From assembly GCA_910586745.1 (NCBI GenBank), contig CAJUJZ010000006.1, positions 1 to 41,305 on the forward strand: DNA of 41,305 nucleotides, written 5' to 3'. The DNA is from an uncultured Mucispirillum sp. GTDB taxonomy: Bacteria > Chrysiogenota > Deferribacteres > Deferribacterales > Mucispirillaceae. The position numbers and the translations under genes were made by a program. The notes beneath the pieces were generated by a model that was not told where the DNA came from, did no database searches, and saw only the letters and a program-made list of their open reading frames with translations. Positions 7,799 to 16,410 of this stretch are shown in pieces (positions within the stretch are counted from its first letter, which is position 1; every line of letters starts with the position of its first letter).

Positions 7799-9736
7799 AT
7801 GGATAGTAAAAGTATATTTTTTTATAAGATAAAGGTTATATCAATTTTTATATTATCTTTTATTTTAGTTTTTATGTTGTTTAGGATATATTCAATATTT
7901 TTTATAAATAAAATATATTTTCAAGGTATTAGTCTGCAATGTTTACTGATAAATATAATACATGGTATTAGGTTTGATTTGTATGTTGTTGGTGTATTTA
8001 TTATGCCTGTTCTACTTTTTTTATTTATTCCTATTAAAAAGGCTGGTTTTTTTAAAATTATTATTTTTATAACTATGTTGATTTATTTGTTTTTATGTAT
8101 CTTAAATTATGCTGACATACAGTTTTTTAAACATTTTCACCAGCATATGTCTGTTGAAATATTTACAGCTGTTGGACATATATCTTTTTTATTTTCTATG
8201 GTTATTAAAAATTATCTACCATTTATTTTATTATCACTAATAGTTTTAATTGGTCTTACTTATTTGTTTAATAAATATATTTCTAATACATATGTGAAAT
8301 ATTTTTCATATGATAAAATTTCAAAAAAAACATTTATATTGGTTTTAATAGGATATATTTTATCAGCATTTATTTTTATAAGAGGTAATATTGACCCAAA
8401 TGATAGACCAATACGCTCATTAGATGCTAATCTTTTTTCTCGCAATTGCAGTGTTGGCGGGGGGGGGATTGCTGCTGATATAGCCTTAAATGGTGTTTTT
8501 TCTGTATTTGAAGCAGTGAGACTAATGCAGGACAATAGAAATCTCTATTTTACATTTGACGAAAATCTAAAAAATCTACAAAATAACTTAATCACTAACA
8601 ATGAAAAACAGGTGGATTTAAACTATCCTTTTGTGAAAAAAAGAATAAACTTTTCTATGCCAGAATATAATAATATTAATTTTGTTGTTATAGTATTAGA
8701 AAGTTTTGATAGAGATTTAATGGATTTGCACCCTGAGGCAGTTCCTTTTTTTAATAATGAAATAAAGAAAAATGGAGTATATTTTACAAATGCTTTTTCA
8801 TCAGGTAGAAGAAGTCTTATGGGGCTGCAGTCTCTTATGTTGTCTATTCCATATATTCAAGGTCTGCCGCCATTAAACAGTGGATTAGAGAGTAAGGAAT
8901 TTACAAGAATAGGAAATTTACTAAAACAAAATAATTATCACACTCTATATATAGCTAACGAACCTAAAACACAAGAACGAATAGCTGAACTTGTTAAATA
9001 TTTTAATATATCAGAATTTTATTCTTTAGAAGATATACCTGTTTTATATGATTATCCTGCATTTGAAAAAGGGTATGATATAGATGGATTAGAATTTTTT
9101 CTTGAAAAAATTAATAACATAAAAGGTAATTTTGCTGCTTTTTTTTGGACGACATCAACTCACTTACCTTATAATCAAGTATTGTCTGATAAATTTAAAA
9201 TATATAATGGTGATACAACAACAGAACAGTATTTAAACAGGCTTCGTTATTCAGATTATGCATTAGAAAATTTTTTCCAAAAATCTAAAAATATGCCATG
9301 GTTTAAAAACACTGTTTTTATATTAGTCCCAGACCACAGAGCTGTTATTGGTGATAGAAAGCCAACGAGAGAAAGTATAGGGGAAGAATATTTTTCCTCA
9401 TTTATTTCCATCTATGCACCTTATATATTAGAACCAGAGATTAATCAAACATATTGTAATATAGGGGATATAATACCAACAATAATTGATTTAGCTCATA
9501 TTGAAAAAGAGTATGCATCCTTTTATACAAGTTTGTTTGATAAAGATAGAAAGAATTTCACATTTATTTATGGAGAAGATAACAATATTTATATATTTGC
9601 ACCAGAATACAGAAGTATTATAAACATTAATAAACTTGAATTAGATAACATATCAAACCTTGATAAAACAGCAGTTTCTCTTGGAGAAATGCTTTATACA
9701 ACAATCAAAAATAATAAATTTGTATCAAAGCAGTAA
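7799..9736 (+). CDS. LTA synthase/phosphoglycerol transferase-like membrane sulfatase-fold enzyme (poly-G tract inside)
   Basis: A 645-residue protein with about five membrane segments (near 11-33, 55-77, 84-102, 137-158, 177-195) followed by a large extracytoplasmic sulfatase-type domain. The family (LtaS, MdoB/OpgB and relatives) transfers phosphoglycerol or phosphoethanolamine head groups from phospholipids to envelope glycans. Metal-site motifs are LESFD (Glu301), a GRRS motif with Ser339 in the nucleophile region where LtaS has Thr, STHLPY and PDHRA. The donor and acceptor cannot be told. The link between membrane and catalytic parts contains RPIRSLDA, then four Gly encoded by GGC plus nine G, then ALNGVF. 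The start has AAGGTG at 7788-7793. Composition is more T-rich than the neighbours, and it sits alone behind a hairpin. Confidence 0.8.
   Translation: MDSKSIFFYKIKVISIFILSFILVFMLFRIYSIFFINKIYFQGISLQCLLINIIHGIRFDLYVVGVFIMPVLLFLFIPIKKAGFFKIIIFITMLIYLFLCILNYADIQFFKHFHQHMSVEIFTAVGHISFLFSMVIKNYLPFILLSLIVLIGLTYLFNKYISNTYVKYFSYDKISKKTFILVLIGYILSAFIFIRGNIDPNDRPIRSLDANLFSRNCSVGGGGIAADIALNGVFSVFEAVRLMQDNRNLYFTFDENLKNLQNNLITNNEKQVDLNYPFVKKRINFSMPEYNNINFVVIVLESFDRDLMDLHPEAVPFFNNEIKKNGVYFTNAFSSGRRSLMGLQSLMLSIPYIQGLPPLNSGLESKEFTRIGNLLKQNNYHTLYIANEPKTQERIAELVKYFNISEFYSLEDIPVLYDYPAFEKGYDIDGLEFFLEKINNIKGNFAAFFWTTSTHLPYNQVLSDKFKIYNGDTTTEQYLNRLRYSDYALENFFQKSKNMPWFKNTVFILVPDHRAVIGDRKPTRESIGEEYFSSFISIYAPYILEPEINQTYCNIGDIIPTIIDLAHIEKEYASFYTSLFDKDRKNFTFIYGEDNNIYIFAPEYRSIININKLELDNISNLDKTAVSLGEMLYTTIKNNKFVSKQ
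8459..8467 (+). repeat. Homopolymer G9 tract inside a coding region
   Basis: Nine consecutive G form three in-frame GGG codons at about residues 221-223 of the LTA-synthase-like gene. With 10 G the frame reaches TGA three codons past the tract; with 8 G it reaches TAG five codons past it. I saw no other G or C run near this length in this A/T-rich window. Confidence 0.95.
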
Positions 9737-9917
9737 GAGAAATCTGTAAATTTATTTGATTTAGATAATGTATTACTAATGCAATATAAAAAATAAATAA
9801 TGTTTATAATATTAAATAGACATGTTCATAGCTTAAGAGATATATAAAAATTCTTGCAGTAATAAAAAATTACATATATAGTATTATGGATATATAATAT
9901 TATGCAGGAGAAAAAGT

Positions 9918-11303
9918 ATGCGTTATAAAAGCACAAGAGGCGGAGTATCTGGTCTTTCATTTGAAGAAGCTGTTATGATGGGGCTTGCAAGTGACGGCGG
10001 TCTGTTAATACCTGAAAAAATACCACATTTAAATGAAAAAGATTTAAAACACTTATCAGAACTTCCTTACACAAAGCTTGCTTATGAGATAATGAACAGA
10101 TATCAGGAAGGTATCCCTTCTAATGACCTTATGGCTATTATTCAAAAAAGTTATGCAAAATATGATACTGTTAATATGATACCAGTAAGAAAAGCTGCAG
10201 GTATGCGTGTTGCTGAGCTTTATCATGGTCCAACATATTCTTTTAAAGATGTGGCACTGCAGTTTTTAGGCAATCTTTTTGAATATATCTTAACTAAAAA
10301 AGGGCAGCAGTTAAATATATTAGGTGCTACAAGCGGCGATACTGGAAGTGCTGCAATCTATGGTGTAAAAGGCAAAAAGAATATAAATATTTTTATGCTT
10401 TACCCTGCAAACAGAGTAAGTCAGGTGCAGGAAATGCAGATGACTACTACAGAATCACCTAATGTATTCTGTTTAGAAATCGGCGGTAACTTTGATAACT
10501 GCCAGGATTTAGTTAAACGCACATTTAATGATTTAGAATTTAAAGAAGAATACAGCCTTGGTGCAGTTAACTCTATTAACTGGGCAAGAATTTTAGCTCA
10601 GACTGTATATTATTTCTGGATATATTTTAAAACTGTGCACAGAGTGGGCGATGAAATAAATGTTATTGTGCCTACTGGTAACTTTGGTAATATTTTTGCA
10701 GGCTATTTGGCAAGAAGAATGGGTCTTCCTATTGCAAAACTTATGATTGCTACTAATAGAAATAACATATTAACAAGAGCTGTAAAATTTGGTGACTACA
10801 GTATAGAAAGGGTGCATCCTACAATAAGTCCTGCTATGGATATCCAAGTTGCAAGTAATTTTGAAAGATATCTTTACTATCTCTATGGGGAAAACTGCGA
10901 AAAAGTAACAGATGCTATGGAGTTTTTAAGGGTAGAAAAAGAAATAGATATTCGTGGCCATTTATTAGGCCAGCTGCAGAGAGATTTTATTGCAGGTGAG
11001 GCATCTGATGAAAATATGAAAGAAACTATTAGAAAAGTATTTGAACAGTCAGATTATATTGTTGACCCTCATACTGCATGCGGTATATATGCTGCAAGAC
11101 AGATGGAAATAGTTGCAGATAATACAGTATGCTTATCTACTGCTCACCCTGCAAAATTCCCAGATGTTATACATGAAGTATTAGGTGTATGGCCTGAAAT
11201 GCCAGACGGTATCCGTGAATTAGAAGAAAGACAGAAAGTATCATATAAAATTACACCTGAATTACAGGATTTAAAATCTTTTATAACTCAGCATGCAAAA
11301 TAA
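9918..11303 (+). CDS. thrC: Threonine synthase
   Basis: A 461-residue PLP enzyme converting O-phosphohomoserine to threonine. The N-terminus MRYKSTRGG..SFEEAVMMGLASDGGLLIPE is the hallmark of the longer (E. coli/yeast-type) threonine synthases. The PLP lysine is Lys110 in PTYSFKDVALQ; the phosphate loop GATSGDTGSAA follows, and GNFGN is present further on. The start has AGGAG about 8 bases upstream. The 181-base gap before it (9737-9917) has TATAAT at 9893-9898 but no good -35, and no clear terminator for the upstream gene. The stop overlaps the queA start by one base. Confidence 0.95.
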   Translation: MRYKSTRGGVSGLSFEEAVMMGLASDGGLLIPEKIPHLNEKDLKHLSELPYTKLAYEIMNRYQEGIPSNDLMAIIQKSYAKYDTVNMIPVRKAAGMRVAELYHGPTYSFKDVALQFLGNLFEYILTKKGQQLNILGATSGDTGSAAIYGVKGKKNINIFMLYPANRVSQVQEMQMTTTESPNVFCLEIGGNFDNCQDLVKRTFNDLEFKEEYSLGAVNSINWARILAQTVYYFWIYFKTVHRVGDEINVIVPTGNFGNIFAGYLARRMGLPIAKLMIATNRNNILTRAVKFGDYSIERVHPTISPAMDIQVASNFERYLYYLYGENCEKVTDAMEFLRVEKEIDIRGHLLGQLQRDFIAGEASDENMKETIRKVFEQSDYIVDPHTACGIYAARQMEIVADNTVCLSTAHPAKFPDVIHEVLGVWPEMPDGIRELEERQKVSYKITPELQDLKSFITQHAK

Positions 11304-12325
11304 TGGCAACAAAAGTAGATAAATTTGATTACAATCTGCCTAAAGAATTAATAGCACTTTATCCTGCTGAAAAGCGGGATAAGTGCAGGCTTATGATGGT
11401 AGATACAGTAAATAAAAGTATTCAAGACCATATTTTTTCAGATATAGTTAATCTTTTAGATGATACATCTTTTTTAGTTGTAAATAATACAAAAGTAAGA
11501 AATGCAAGGCTTTATGCAAAGAAAATAACTGGCGGAGCATCTGAAGTGTTTGTTACAGATGTTATGGATAACACTCACTTTAAAGGACTCGTCCGTGGTA
11601 AGTTTAAGCCGGGGGATAAAGTTATTGCAGAAGGAATGTATTTTACACTGCTTGAAAAACTAAATGATGGTTTATGGCTTATTCAGGCAGAAAGTGATAT
11701 AGAAAAGATTATGCAGGAAAAAGGTCATATTCCACTGCCGCCATATATAGATAGAAAAGGTACTCAGCAGGATAAGCTGGACTATCAGACAGTTTATGCA
11801 AAATATACAGGTTCATCAGCAGCACCAACTGCAGGGCTGCATTTTACTGAAAGCCTGCTTACTGCTTTAAAAAATAAAGGTGTAGAAGTAATAGAACTTA
11901 CACTTGATGTAAGTCTTGGCACTTTCAGACCAGTAAAGACAGAGTATATGGAAGACCATGAAATGCACCATGAAAGATATTATATATCAGATGAGGCAGC
12001 AGAACAAATCAACCTTTTAAAATCTAAAGGAAAAAAGCTCACTGCAGTAGGCTCTACAAGTGTAAGAGCATTAGAAACTGCTGCAAATGATAATGGTATA
12101 ATAAAAGCTGGGGAAAATAGCTCAAATATATTTATTATGGAGCCTTATAATTTTAAGATAGTAGATAATATGATAACAAACTTTCATCTGCCGAAATCTA
12201 CTCTTTTAGCAATGGTTACAGCTTTAGGCGGTTATGATTTAATTATGCAGGCATATAGTAAAGCAGTGCAGGAACACTACAGATTTTTCAGTTACGGCGA
12301 TGCTATGTATATAACAAGAAAATAA
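11303..12325 (+). CDS. queA: tRNA S-adenosylmethionine ribosyltransferase-isomerase
   Basis: A 340-residue enzyme of normal length that adds the ribosyl of SAM to 7-aminomethyl-deazaguanine in tRNA, giving epoxyqueuosine. Recognisable blocks are FDYNLPKELIALYPAEKRD at the start, VVNNTKVRNARLY, IPLPPYIDR, SSAAPTAGLHFT, TLDVSLGTFRPV and NFHLPKSTLLAMV. It starts within the thrC stop (TAATG), so translation is probably coupled. Other queuosine genes are not in the window. Confidence 0.96.
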   Translation: MATKVDKFDYNLPKELIALYPAEKRDKCRLMMVDTVNKSIQDHIFSDIVNLLDDTSFLVVNNTKVRNARLYAKKITGGASEVFVTDVMDNTHFKGLVRGKFKPGDKVIAEGMYFTLLEKLNDGLWLIQAESDIEKIMQEKGHIPLPPYIDRKGTQQDKLDYQTVYAKYTGSSAAPTAGLHFTESLLTALKNKGVEVIELTLDVSLGTFRPVKTEYMEDHEMHHERYYISDEAAEQINLLKSKGKKLTAVGSTSVRALETAANDNGIIKAGENSSNIFIMEPYNFKIVDNMITNFHLPKSTLLAMVTALGGYDLIMQAYSKAVQEHYRFFSYGDAMYITRK

Positions 12326-12329
12326 AATC

Positions 12330-12360
12330 GCAGTATAATCTGCTTATTTACTGCTATTTT
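12330..12360 (+). terminator. Weak terminator-like hairpin after queA
   Basis: GCAGTA (12330-12335) pairs with TACTGC (12349-12354), with a 13-base loop, preceded by AAA and followed by TATTTT. The stem is short and the T run imperfect. Confidence 0.4.
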
Positions 12361-12519
12361 GCCCAAAAAGAATAATCTTAATAAAATATCTTTATCAAGC
12401 AATTCCGTTACAGATAAAAAAATGTATTTTTTCGCTTGTATTAATAAATAAAATTTGCTTTTTTTCTTATATAATGATATGTTATTACAACTTATAATAT
12501 AACTTTCCGAGGGCACATA

Positions 12520-14748
12520 ATGAAAAGTAAAGTACTTCTTATTGATGACAGTGTTACAATACACAGAGTAATTGACCTTTCTATTGATGTAGACAGGTAT
12601 GACATTGTTAAAGTTTTTTCCAAAGAAGATGCAGCTTTAAAAATGCAGTCTGAACAGTATGACTATATTCTACTTGATAATAAGCTTGATAACATTATCA
12701 TATCAGAATATATAAAAGAGCTGAAAGCAGCACAGCCGTCAGCATCTATCATACTTTTAGTTGGTGCATTTGATAGATTTGATGAAAGTGATTTAGAAAA
12801 AACAGGTGCTGATGATTATCTTGTTAAGCCTTTTGATTCTCAATCATTAAATGAAAAATTATCATCTGATGCAGATATGATGCCTGCTGGTATTGTAGAA
12901 AAAATAGCTGAAGCAGATTTTGCAAGAGATAATGATGATTATATTACTCCAACAGCATCTTTAACTACTGGTGAAGTTATAGATGGTCTTTCCAAAAAAG
13001 AATATTTAGAAAACTTAGAAGAAGTGCAGCCTGACGATTTAACAGATAACGGCTATGCTGAAGATTTAGATACTGCCCCATCATTAGAATTGGATAAACA
13101 GCCAAAAGAAGCAGAAGAAGATATTATAGTTGCAGGAAATAGTAATGAAGAACAGGTAAATATTTCTCTTGATGAACAAGATGCAGAAAATGTTTCATTT
13201 GATGAACCTGTATTTACTGAAGAAACTGCTGAGCCTGTATTAGAGCAGGAATCAGAACAGGATATAGTTAATGAAACTGCAGAAGAAACATTTAATGCAG
13301 CAGGAAGTGAAGATGTTTTAGATATTCCTGCAGCTGAAGAAACTGCAGTAGAGGAAGCGGCATTTGATGAGCCAGTAAATAATAAAGAAGCACAGGGAGA
13401 AAATGCACCTGCAGATACTGAAGAAATAGAAATTCCTGACAATATTACAGCAGTTCATAACCCGGTGCTGCCAGATATTAATGATCCTGCAGATATTTCA
13501 GATGAATATGTTATGCAGGATAATTTAGAAGAAGTAGATAACATAAGTAAAAATGAAAGACTTGATGAATTTCCAGATTTTCCAGATATGGATGATATTT
13601 CTACAGATGAAATGCAGGATAGTCAGGATACAGCAGATATTAATTCACGGGAAAGTGATAATGTAGAACTTCCAGATATAGAAGATATGCAGGAATCTCT
13701 TCCAGAAGAAAATATAATGGAAGAAAGTGCAGATGAAGAAATAAATGAGCCTTTAGAAGAAGTGCAGGCAGGAGAAACAGTATATCAGGAAGAAGCTCAT
13801 GTACATGAAAAATTACTTGTAGATGATGATGAATGGCTTTCAGATGTACCAAATGCACAAGGAGAAACTGCTGCAGATATGCAGGCAGAAGAAAATCAAT
13901 TAGATTTATCAGAAAGCTCTGTAGAAAATGAAGGAGCAGCAGAAGATAATATATCAGCAGAGGATAATGAATTACAAGAAGAAACTGCAGATATAGAAAT
14001 ACCTGTTAAAGAAACACAAGAACAGGCAGAAGTAATTCCAGAAATTCAAGAAGAATCTAAACCTGTAGAAGAAGATACTGCATTATTTGAAGATAGGGCA
14101 GAAGAAACGACAGATAGTTTTGATATGCCTAATGAAGAACCTGTGCAGGAAAATGCTCAAGAAGAAATCACTGCAGAAATAGAAGAAGAAACAGTTATTT
14201 CTGCAGTTGATGAACTTTCAGAAATGCCGTCATTAGAAGAAATGTCTGATATGGCAAAATCAATAGATACTGTAGAAGAAAGCCCAGTAGAAGATATGGA
14301 TATGGCAGAAGATGCTGTTAAACCGATAGATGAAGAAGTTATAGAAGAAACTTTAGAAGAAGCTCCAGCAGAAGAAATATCTTTTGATATGCCAGAAAAT
14401 AAAGCAGATGATATTGCATTAAATGAAGAACCAGTAGTAGAAGAAACAGTTCTTCCGGTTCAGAAAGACGAAGTCCATCAGGAGCCTGCAAAAATTCAGC
14501 CGACAGAAGTTAAACAGGCAGAAGAATACAGTCCTGGAACATCTGGCAGATTTGGCGGTATAACTGTTACAATAAGCAGAGATGAAATAATAGCAATGCT
14601 TGGAAATGCAATAGATAAACATTTCCTTGAAGAAGCAGTAAAAGAAGTTATTGCATCTAATATGAAAGAAATTGTTAGCAATATTGTTCCTGCAATTGCA
14701 GAAAAATATATTAAAGAAGAAATAGAAAGGTTAAAAAACGATGAGTAG
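12520..14748 (+). CDS. CheY-like receiver protein with very long acidic linker and conserved C-terminal helix module
   Basis: A 742-residue protein. Residues 1-120 form a receiver domain: acidic pair Asp9-Asp10, phospho-acceptor Asp53 (LLDNKL), Lys103 in VKPFD. The switch Thr/Ser position in LLVGAF appears to be Val81. About residues 125-670 are a low-complexity linker dominated by Glu, Asp and Ala with many EE pairs. The last 60 residues (ISRDEIIAMLGNAIDKHFLE to AEKYIKEEIERLKNDE) resemble the EVVPDLAE..IIKEEI end module of receiver proteins in deltaproteobacteria and relatives. No DNA-binding or enzymatic output domain is visible, so a scaffold or protein-interaction role is inferred. GAGGG at 12509-12513 supports the start. 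It overlaps purM by 8 bases. The partner kinase is unknown. Confidence 0.7.
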   Translation: MKSKVLLIDDSVTIHRVIDLSIDVDRYDIVKVFSKEDAALKMQSEQYDYILLDNKLDNIIISEYIKELKAAQPSASIILLVGAFDRFDESDLEKTGADDYLVKPFDSQSLNEKLSSDADMMPAGIVEKIAEADFARDNDDYITPTASLTTGEVIDGLSKKEYLENLEEVQPDDLTDNGYAEDLDTAPSLELDKQPKEAEEDIIVAGNSNEEQVNISLDEQDAENVSFDEPVFTEETAEPVLEQESEQDIVNETAEETFNAAGSEDVLDIPAAEETAVEEAAFDEPVNNKEAQGENAPADTEEIEIPDNITAVHNPVLPDINDPADISDEYVMQDNLEEVDNISKNERLDEFPDFPDMDDISTDEMQDSQDTADINSRESDNVELPDIEDMQESLPEENIMEESADEEINEPLEEVQAGETVYQEEAHVHEKLLVDDDEWLSDVPNAQGETAADMQAEENQLDLSESSVENEGAAEDNISAEDNELQEETADIEIPVKETQEQAEVIPEIQEESKPVEEDTALFEDRAEETTDSFDMPNEEPVQENAQEEITAEIEEETVISAVDELSEMPSLEEMSDMAKSIDTVEESPVEDMDMAEDAVKPIDEEVIEETLEEAPAEEISFDMPENKADDIALNEEPVVEETVLPVQKDEVHQEPAKIQPTEVKQAEEYSPGTSGRFGGITVTISRDEIIAMLGNAIDKHFLEEAVKEVIASNMKEIVSNIVPAIAEKYIKEEIERLKNDE

Positions 14749-15805
14749 GCATGGTGAAACACAAAAAACAGGTTATAGACAAAGCGGAGTTGATATTGAT
14801 GAAGGGAACAGATTTGTTTCTCTTATTAAATCATCAGTGGAAAGCACTAAAATAAATGGTGTCATAGGTGGAATAGGCGGTTTTGCAGGGCTTTTCAGTC
14901 TGGCAGAATTTAAAAATATGGAAGAACCAGTGCTTGTTTCTGGTGCAGATGGTGTTGGTACAAAATTAAAAGTAGCCTTAATGAGTGAAAAGTATGATAC
15001 AGTAGGTATTGATTTAGTTGCAATGAGTGTAAATGACCTGCTTGTAACTGGTGCTAAACCATTATTTTTCTTAGATTATGTTGCAGTTGGTAAATTAGTG
15101 CCTGAAACTATGAAAGATGTTGTGCTTGGTGTAACTGCAGGCTGTAAAGATGCGGGTTGTGCACTGCTTGGCGGCGAAACTGCTGAGATGCCTGGTCTTT
15201 ATGTAAATAAAGATTTTGATTTAGCAGGCTTTGCAGTGGGTATTGTAGACAGGAAAAAAATAATAGATGGTTCATCAATTAAAGATGGCGATATAATAAT
15301 AGGGCTTTCAAGTTCTGGTTTCCACAGTAATGGTTATTCACTGCTTAGAAATGTATTATTTAATGATATGGGATATAAAGCATCAGATATTTTTTATGAT
15401 AATGTAACAGTGGCAGATGCACTGCTTATTCCTACAAAAATATATGCAAAAACAGTGCAGAAAGTTGTAAGTCAGGTTAATGTAAAAGGTATGGTGCATA
15501 TTACAGGTGGTGGTTTTTATGACAATATACCTAGGGTGCTGCCAAAAGATATTTCTGCAGAGATTGATGTTACAGATGTAGAAATGCCTAAAGTTATTAA
15601 AAGATTTGCAGAAGTTTCAGATATTGATAAACACGAGCTTTACCGTGTATTTAATATGGGTGTAGGCTATATATTTGTAGTATCTCCAGAAGATAAAGAT
15701 AATGTAATAAAAGCAGCAGCAGAAAGTGGTGAAAATGCTTTTGTTATTGGTAAAGCAGTAAAAGGCAACAATACAGTTAAAATAAAAGGAATAGACTTTG
15801 ATTAA
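14741..15805 (+). CDS. purM: Phosphoribosylformylglycinamidine cyclo-ligase
   Basis: A 354-residue AIR synthetase, the fifth step of purine synthesis. Conserved features are SGVDIDEGNRFV, VSGADGVGTKLK (ATP and metal loop), DLVAMSVNDLLVTGAKPLFFLDY, LGGETAEMPGLY and ITGGGFYDNIPRVLP. The start at 14741 overlaps the preceding gene by 8 bases with GAAAGG upstream; it gives about 10 more residues before the conserved core than many homologues have. The 3' end overlaps the purN start. Confidence 0.96.
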   Translation: MSRHGETQKTGYRQSGVDIDEGNRFVSLIKSSVESTKINGVIGGIGGFAGLFSLAEFKNMEEPVLVSGADGVGTKLKVALMSEKYDTVGIDLVAMSVNDLLVTGAKPLFFLDYVAVGKLVPETMKDVVLGVTAGCKDAGCALLGGETAEMPGLYVNKDFDLAGFAVGIVDRKKIIDGSSIKDGDIIIGLSSSGFHSNGYSLLRNVLFNDMGYKASDIFYDNVTVADALLIPTKIYAKTVQKVVSQVNVKGMVHITGGGFYDNIPRVLPKDISAEIDVTDVEMPKVIKRFAEVSDIDKHELYRVFNMGVGYIFVVSPEDKDNVIKAAAESGENAFVIGKAVKGNNTVKIKGIDFD

Positions 15806-16409
15806 TATAGCAGTATTAATTTCAGGCAGGGGAAGTAACTTTCTTGCCCTGCTTAAAAATATAGAAAAAGGTGTTTTAAAGAACTGCCAGATAGTAGTTG
15901 TATTTTCTAACAATCCAAATGCAAAAGGTCTTGAATATGCAGAAAATGCAGGTATAAAAACTATCATTATACCATCAAAAAACAGAAGTGACAGGGCAGA
16001 ATATGACAAAGAAATCATAAATGCTTTGGCAGAATATAATATTGATTTAATATGTTTAGCAGGCTATATGCGAATTGTTACAAATGAACTTTTAGAAGCA
16101 TATAAAAACAGAATCATTAATATTCACCCTGCATTACTTCCATCTTTTCCAGGTCTTCATGCACAAAAACAGGCAATAGATTATGGTGTAAAAGTTTCTG
16201 GCTGCACAGTTCATTTTGTAGATGGCGGTATGGATACTGGACCTGTAATTTTACAGAAAACTGTGCCTGTATATTATAATGATACAGAAGATACATTGTC
16301 TGAAAGAATATTAGAACAGGAACATATTGCATACAGCGAAGCAGTTGCATTATATGCAGCAGGAAGATTAAAAGTATCTGGCAGAAAGGTAGAAGTATTG
16401 GATAAATAA
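15798..16409 (+). CDS. purN: Phosphoribosylglycinamide formyltransferase (TTG start)
   Basis: A 203-residue formyl-THF-dependent enzyme, the third step of purine synthesis. INIAVLISGRGSNF is the phosphoribosyl end; HPALLPSFPGLHA with the catalytic His, then VSGCTVHFVDGGMDTGPVI with the conserved Asp, are intact. The only start that keeps the conserved N-terminus is TTG at 15798, preceded by AAGGAA at 15786-15791 and overlapping the purM stop by 8 bases. This is a non-ATG start with translational coupling. Confidence 0.95.
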   Translation: MINIAVLISGRGSNFLALLKNIEKGVLKNCQIVVVFSNNPNAKGLEYAENAGIKTIIIPSKNRSDRAEYDKEIINALAEYNIDLICLAGYMRIVTNELLEAYKNRIINIHPALLPSFPGLHAQKQAIDYGVKVSGCTVHFVDGGMDTGPVILQKTVPVYYNDTEDTLSERILEQEHIAYSEAVALYAAGRLKVSGRKVEVLDK

Positions 16410-16410
16410 T

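Noticed and set aside
13053..13442. Ser-rich reverse-strand reading frame opposite the acidic linker
   Set aside because: It is the mirror of repetitive GAA/GCA codons and has no start signals or recognisable family.
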